From Streptomyces sp. SID486 (lineage in GTDB: Bacteria; Actinomycetota; Actinomycetes; Streptomycetales; Streptomycetaceae): 53,366 bases of DNA. Positions 49,335 to 53,366 of this stretch are shown piece by piece. A model generated the notes under the pieces. It was not told the DNA's origin, ran no database searches, and worked only from the letters and a program-made list of their open reading frames with translations. Numbering within the stretch: position 1 is the stretch's first letter; every line of letters begins with the position of its first letter. The stretch lies in the NCBI RefSeq assembly GCF_009865385.1, contig NZ_WWJT01000005.1, positions 1 to 53,366 on the forward strand, written 5' to 3'. The position numbers were made by a program, and so were the translations under genes.

Positions 49335-49519
49335 CTGCAGCAAGATAGCGCGACATATCCGTTTTTTCCGGTATAAGGCGGCTTGCGGGACGATGCCGCG
49401 TGGCCCGAACCCGTTCTTGTCCGCCGTTCGAGGGAACGGGCCGTCCCCACGGGCCCCCGTCCAGCCGTAGCCCTACTGGGTGTACTGCCCGCCGCCGAAC
49501 GGTGTGGTCCCGCCGTCCG

Positions 49520-50278
49520 TCACACCTCGGGACGCAGCATCGGCGGGTTGAGCAACGTGGCTCCACCGGCTCGGAAGAGCTGGGCCGGCCGGCCGCCCTG
49601 GCGCGTGGTCGTCCCTCCCGTCGGAACGAGGAATCCGGGGGTCCCGGTGACCTTGCGGTGGAAATTGCGCGGGTCGAGCGCTACGCCCCACACCGCTTCG
49701 TACACCCGGCGCAGCTCCCCGACGGTGAACTCGGGCGGGCAGAAAGCCGTGGCCAGCGACGAGTACTCGATCTTGGAGCGGGCGCGCTCCACTCCGTCGG
49801 AGAGGATCTGGGCGTGGTCGAAGGCGAGCGGTGCCACGGGTTCGCCGTCGCGGCCGTAACCGCCTTGCTGGAGCAGTTCCTCGACGGGGGCCCAGCGTGC
49901 GTTGCTGGCGTCGCCGCCCGCGCGGGGCGCGGGCAGGTCGGGGGCGAGCGCGAGATGCGCGACGCTGACCACGCGCATGCGCGGGTCCCGCTTGGGGTCG
50001 CCGTAGGTGGCGAGCTGCTCCAGGTGGGCTCCGTTGTCCTGGGCCGGGACCGAGGGGTCGTGGGCGCACAGCCCGGTCTCCTCCGCCAGCTCGCGTGCCG
50101 CCGCCTGGGACAGGTCCTCGTCGGCCCTGACGAAGCCGCCGGGCAGCGCCCAGCGCCCCTGGAAGGGAGGCTCGCCCCTGCGTACCGCGAGCGCGCACAG
50201 GGCATGGCGGCGCACGGTCAGCACGACCAGATCCACGGTGACGGCGAAGGGCGGAAAGGCTGACGGGTCGTAGGGCAT
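49520..50278 (-). CDS. NrtR-like Nudix-domain transcriptional regulator
   Basis: A 252-residue protein. The N-terminal Nudix domain has an intact box (GFVRADEDLSQAAARELAEETGL). The C-terminal winged HTH has the NrtR signature FTVGELRRVYEAVWGVALDPRNFHRKV. NrtR proteins use ADP-ribose as effector and control NAD synthesis or salvage genes. The intact Nudix box means it may also hydrolyse ADP-ribose. The ATG at 50278 fits the usual MPYDPSAFPPFAVTVDLVVLT beginning. No NAD genes are in the window. An inverted repeat lies just upstream. Confidence 0.85.
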   Translation of the reverse strand: MPYDPSAFPPFAVTVDLVVLTVRRHALCALAVRRGEPPFQGRWALPGGFVRADEDLSQAAARELAEETGLCAHDPSVPAQDNGAHLEQLATYGDPKRDPRMRVVSVAHLALAPDLPAPRAGGDASNARWAPVEELLQQGGYGRDGEPVAPLAFDHAQILSDGVERARSKIEYSSLATAFCPPEFTVGELRRVYEAVWGVALDPRNFHRKVTGTPGFLVPTGGTTTRQGGRPAQLFRAGGATLLNPPMLRPEV

Positions 50279-50291
50279 GCCGCGATCATAG

Positions 50292-50306
50292 TCGTCTGCC
50301 TGACGA
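50292..50306. promoter_or_regulatory. Inverted repeat upstream of the NrtR-like gene
   Basis: TCGTCTGCCTGACGA has 5-bp arms TCGTC/GACGA around TGCCT, with partial symmetry outside. Its centre is about 20 bp upstream of the regulator's ATG, so it could be an autoregulatory operator. Confidence 0.5.
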
Positions 50307-50429
50307 TAAACACGTCCCTGGTCGGCCGCATCGGTGGCTGTTCCGCTTCGTACGGCGACGGGGTGCGGATCCCGCCGCCGTTCCGTCGCCCCGGTGGCTT
50401 CGTGCGAGGTCATCGCCCTCGTCCGGGCG

Positions 50430-52949
50430 TCACGCGCCCAGTTGCAGACCGTCCGCGGCCTCCTCCACCAGAGCGAGTCCCAGTCGGCTGATGCGCACAC
50501 CGAAGGAGGCGCCCGCGACGCACAGACCGTTGAGGCCGAGTTCGCCGAGCGGGGCGCTCCGCACGGGACGCAGGGTGACCGTGCGGGCCGGAACGTCGGG
50601 GCGGATCCCGGCGAGGGCCGTCAGCAGCAGGATCACAGAGGCCGCCGCGGTGGCCACCGGGCGGCAGGCCGCGGGGTGCGGAACCGGTGCGGAACCGGCG
50701 GTGCGCTGTTCACCCGCGAACATCTCCGGCAATCGGTGTCCGAAGTGCTCCGCCGCGTCCAGCAAGCCTTTCAGCAGGCCGGTGGCCTCCTTCTCGTAGT
50801 CGGCCGCCGCCAGTCCGGCGACCGCCAGTGCGGTTTCCTGGACCCGCACCGCTCCGGCCCGGTGGCCGAACGGATTGTGTCCCGCCTCCTTGGTACCGAG
50901 CCCCCGTAGTCCCCAGCCCGTGTCCATGGCGGGGGCGCCGAGCAGCCGGGCCAGGTGCTGGGTGTGCACCTTGTCGAGCAGGCCCGGGGCGAGCCGGCCG
51001 GCTCCGAGCAGGCCCGTGTCGAGGAGGTGGACGGCGCCGGCGGTCAGGTGGGGAACGGGTCTGCCGTCCGGTTCCAGGGCCGCGGCCGGGCGGCCGCCGC
51101 TGCGGTCCTCGACCCAGAAGCCGGTCTGGAAGACCGTCCGCAGGGTCTGAGCCCACTGGCGCAACTCCGTGGCGCCCGGTCTGCCATAGGCGTCGAGGAG
51201 ATCGGCACCGAGCAGGGCGGCGCGGTGCGCGTACGCCTGGGTCTCGCAGCGCGCTGGGCCTCCCTGGGGTGAGTCGGACAGATAGGGGCCGTCGCCGACG
51301 GTGGTCCGCAGCCAGGTCAGGCAGCGTTCGGCCGTGGGCAGCAGTTCTTCCGTCTCCTGGTCGGGCAACCCCCACCGGCGGGCCTCGGCGAGCAGGACGG
51401 GGAAGAGCAGTGTCGCCTCCGTTCCCGTGCAGCTCGGGGGGAGGTGGGGGCCGGCGTCGCGCCGTGGGCCGGGGATGAGGCCGGCCCGGGGGCCGGGGCC
51501 CGGGAGCTGGGTACGGGCCAGAGCGCGCAGGGTGCCCGCGGCGAGGCGGGTGCCCAGGGGCAGCGTCATGCGGGCGGCGGCCAGGGCCTCGGCGGGGGCC
51601 ATGCCACAGCGCCAGGGCGCGCCCGCCGCGAGGTAGAGGTCGGTGGGGTGTGCGGGATCCCGCAGGAGCAGTGCCTGGAGGTCGGCGACGGCCGAGCGCA
51701 GCAGTGGGGCCGCCCGGGAGTCGTCGCCCTCCGCCTGCGCGGGGGCGAAGGGGCTGGTGGCGGCGTGCCCGGCGGCCCGTAAGGGGCCCGCCCCCGCAGG
51801 CCGCACCCGGAGTTCCACGGTTGCCGCCCCGCCCGGCGGCAGTTCCAGCTGCCAGCGCAGCAGTCCGGCGGAGGCCAGGGAGTCGGACGGCGGCGGTTGG
51901 GCGAGCACGCACGCGGTGGCGTCGGCGGTGGCCCAGCGCAGACCCGAGGCGTGGACAGTGGCCGGTAGTTCCGGACCTGCCGCACCTGCGGCGATGGCGG
52001 CGAGTTCCGCCAGGTCGGTGCCGAGCGCGACCTCGAGAGGCAGGCACAGCGCACGCATCCCGGTATTGCGGAGCGTGAGCCGCTCGGTCCCGTCGGCATG
52101 GCGCGTTCGTTCGATGAGGACATCGGGGTCGGGGCCGGCGGCCGGCGAAACCCGCAGCGTACCCACGAAACGGGCGCTTGAGGCCCCGGTCATCCTGCCC
52201 TGCACCGGCAGAGGTTCGCGTCCCGCCACACGGACCTGGCACCGGGAGAGCAGTCGTCTGCCACCTCGGTAGAAGCCGTCCAGCCCCCGACCGGACAGCT
52301 GACCCCGCTCGTCGGAGATGGCAAGACCCGGCAGGGCGACGCAGATCAGCGCCGTGTGCGTCGGCGGCAACCCGGTCGCCGAGCGCCCACCCGGGGGCGT
52401 GCGCGGTGGGGCCGCAGCCGGCTCCCGGGAGCGGAGGGAGACGGCGGGCGGACCGACGCTGTCCGCGGAGAGGTGAGCGGAAAGGTGCGGAGCCGGACTC
52501 GCGGACGGCCGGCCACTGGAGGCGCGGGGCTGAAGGGGCGGATCCGCGGACGGCTGGCCGCCGTCAGCGGCTGTGGATCGAGGAGGTGAAAGGGCGGACG
52601 GCCGACCACTGACGGTGCGGGAGTGACGGGGCGGATCCGCGGACGGCTGACCCTGAGGGTGCGGATCCGCGGACGGCCGATCGCCGTCAGCGGCTGCGCG
52701 CTGGGCGGGTGGGATCGCGAACGGTACAGGTGGGCGGTCGGAGGCATCGGGTGGGCGGCCGGAGGCGCCGGATGGACGGCCCAAGGCATCGGACGAGCGG
52801 CCCGAGGCGCCGGATGGACGGCCGGTGGCGCCGGGTGGGCGGCCGGTGGCGCCGGGTGGGCGGGGGCCGGCGCCGTCCGTCTCGAACGGCTCGTGCGGGC
52901 CCCGGGGTGGCGGGGCGCCGGCGGCTGGCGGAGTCGGCTGCTCGTGCAT
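50430..52949 (-). CDS. Glycogen debranching N-terminal domain protein
   Basis: An 839-residue protein. Residues 1 to about 205 are low-complexity, rich in Pro, Ala, Ser, Gly and Arg with internal repeats. From about 205 (THTALICVALPGLAISDERGQLSGRGLDGFYRGGRRLLSRCQVRVAGREPLP) it has the GDE_N_bis-type beta domain. A C-terminal (alpha/alpha)6-like helical part follows (about 480-830; DGPYLSDSPQGGPARCETQAYAHRAALLGADLLDAYG). This is the architecture of actinobacterial amylo-alpha-1,6-glucosidase-like proteins. Catalytic acids are not identifiable with confidence, so activity is uncertain. It lies 151 bp upstream of the NrtR-like gene on the same strand. Confidence 0.82.
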   Translation of the reverse strand: MHEQPTPPAAGAPPPRGPHEPFETDGAGPRPPGATGRPPGATGRPSGASGRSSDALGRPSGASGRPPDASDRPPVPFAIPPAQRAAADGDRPSADPHPQGQPSADPPRHSRTVSGRPSALSPPRSTAADGGQPSADPPLQPRASSGRPSASPAPHLSAHLSADSVGPPAVSLRSREPAAAPPRTPPGGRSATGLPPTHTALICVALPGLAISDERGQLSGRGLDGFYRGGRRLLSRCQVRVAGREPLPVQGRMTGASSARFVGTLRVSPAAGPDPDVLIERTRHADGTERLTLRNTGMRALCLPLEVALGTDLAELAAIAAGAAGPELPATVHASGLRWATADATACVLAQPPPSDSLASAGLLRWQLELPPGGAATVELRVRPAGAGPLRAAGHAATSPFAPAQAEGDDSRAAPLLRSAVADLQALLLRDPAHPTDLYLAAGAPWRCGMAPAEALAAARMTLPLGTRLAAGTLRALARTQLPGPGPRAGLIPGPRRDAGPHLPPSCTGTEATLLFPVLLAEARRWGLPDQETEELLPTAERCLTWLRTTVGDGPYLSDSPQGGPARCETQAYAHRAALLGADLLDAYGRPGATELRQWAQTLRTVFQTGFWVEDRSGGRPAAALEPDGRPVPHLTAGAVHLLDTGLLGAGRLAPGLLDKVHTQHLARLLGAPAMDTGWGLRGLGTKEAGHNPFGHRAGAVRVQETALAVAGLAAADYEKEATGLLKGLLDAAEHFGHRLPEMFAGEQRTAGSAPVPHPAACRPVATAAASVILLLTALAGIRPDVPARTVTLRPVRSAPLGELGLNGLCVAGASFGVRISRLGLALVEEAADGLQLGA
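52538..52866. repeat. Coding repeats in the N-terminus of the debranching-type gene
   Basis: Six 21-bp tandem units at 52729-52854, plus a partial unit, encode heptapeptides with consensus GRPxGAS/T. Further in, the 16-base unit GCGGATCCGCGGACGG recurs at 52538, 52631 and 52661 and encodes the PSADP segments. Both repeat sets are in the disordered N-terminal region. Confidence 0.85.
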
Positions 52950-53366
52950 GGCGTGGCTCTTCTTCGGTGCTCGGTGCGGCTGGCTCGTACGCGCTGCGCG
53001 GCCGGTGGGTCGTCCCTGGAGCAGGGAAAGTGTGGCGGCGGGACCCGTCCAGGCGTTCCGCCACTCAGGTGAACGGAAGGAAACTCGTCCGGGTCACGGC
53101 TCGCGCCGGGGAAGCCGGCTGCCGGGCGGCGTGACCGGCCGGGGAAGGTGCGCGGGCCCGTGGCCGTGTCCGTGAAGGTTCCGGGCGGGGGCGGCCCCGG
53201 TGGTGTTCATCCGTCCCTCTCGGACTGCGAGCGTGCGCTGTCCGACGGGGCGCCGCCGGTCGTGGCGTCACGGTGGTCCACCGCTCGTGTGCGCGCGTCG
53301 ACCGGGCCAGGGGTGCCGCGGCGGGCGGTCTCCGTGGCGGACGACGAGCGGGGACGGGAGTCGGCC
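52950..53366. other. Window end, no firm gene
   Basis: These 417 bases upstream of the debranching-type gene contain its promoter. The only open frame with a good ribosome site is a 38-codon frame listed separately. No other reading frame has a recognisable product. Confidence 0.4.
53094..53210 (-). CDS. Possible 38-aa small protein
   Basis: A frame of 38 codons starts at ATG 53210 with GAGAGGGACGG just before it. The product (MNTTGAAPARNLHGHGHGPA...) is basic and contains an HGHGHG run. It has no known relatives that I recognise. It could be a leader peptide or chance; the ribosome site is the only support. Confidence 0.25.
   Translation of the reverse strand: MNTTGAAPARNLHGHGHGPAHLPRPVTPPGSRLPRREP

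Noticed and set aside
53065..53271. A 68-codon minus-strand frame at the window end
   Set aside because: It is Arg/Pro/Ala-rich low-complexity translation with no ribosome site or family.
1..53366. Prophage, integrase, transposase, toxin-antitoxin, antiphage or secondary-metabolite genes
   Set aside because: I looked for their hallmark proteins and found none. All recognised genes are core Streptomyces functions, and base composition is uniform apart from short promoter regions.

Overview
The window is actinobacterial chromosome and almost certainly Streptomyces. It is very GC-rich, uses GTG and even TTG starts, and carries the hrdB principal sigma factor, sepH, cutRS, a topoisomerase IV pair, a dasR-type ptsH operator and a Streptomyces-type PatA. 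From memory, the gene order matches the conserved core of the S. coelicolor chromosome around hrdB-parE-parC-ptsH-sepH-cutRS. No tRNA, rRNA, CRISPR array, prophage or insertion sequence was seen; this is core rather than accessory DNA.

Layout. 0-4.7 kb: DUF3093, EcsC-like and DUF4193 proteins and the CutR/CutS two-component system. 4.7-9.5 kb: ferrochelatase and an inositol-phosphatase-like gene, diverging from an MFS transporter coupled to an FAD-linked sugar-lactone oxidase. 9.4-16.2 kb: membrane protein, SepH, sulfurtransferase, VOC protein, thymidine kinase, phosphodiesterase, DUF5998. 16.3-21.7 kb: PatA acetyltransferase, HPr, a GntR regulator and an M23 endopeptidase behind a c-di-AMP riboswitch. 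21.7-28.6 kb: paired M16 peptidases, ParC, CobW GTPase. 28.7-39.4 kb: a carbon-metabolism and sensing cluster with a frameshifted citrate synthase, a helix-turn-helix/citrate synthase fusion, a sucrase/ferredoxin-like protein with an iron box, a CitA/CitB-type two-component system, a DUF485/solute-symporter pair and a NarL-type two-component system. 39.8-46.6 kb: ParE, DUF7455, trypsin-like protease, HrdB and a FadR-type regulator. 46.7-53 kb: a fused ABC ATPase/permease with a decapeptide-repeat linker, an NrtR-like Nudix regulator and a glycogen-debranching-N-type protein with a repetitive N-terminus.

Most interesting points. (1) The divergent citrate synthase pair shares a 106-bp intergenic region. 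It has a 15-bp palindrome placed between putative -35 and -10 boxes, as in MerR-controlled promoters, and one of the two enzymes carries its own N-terminal HTH. This looks like an enzyme that could regulate its own locus. (2) The partner citrate synthase has lost one base and is frameshifted here. (3) Several regulatory sites can be read directly: a c-di-AMP riboswitch, a dre site at ptsH, a PafBC/RecA-NDp-like damage promoter at parC, an iron box abutting a leaderless GTG, and an NrtR-like inverted repeat. (4) The solute symporter is enclosed by two different classes of two-component system.
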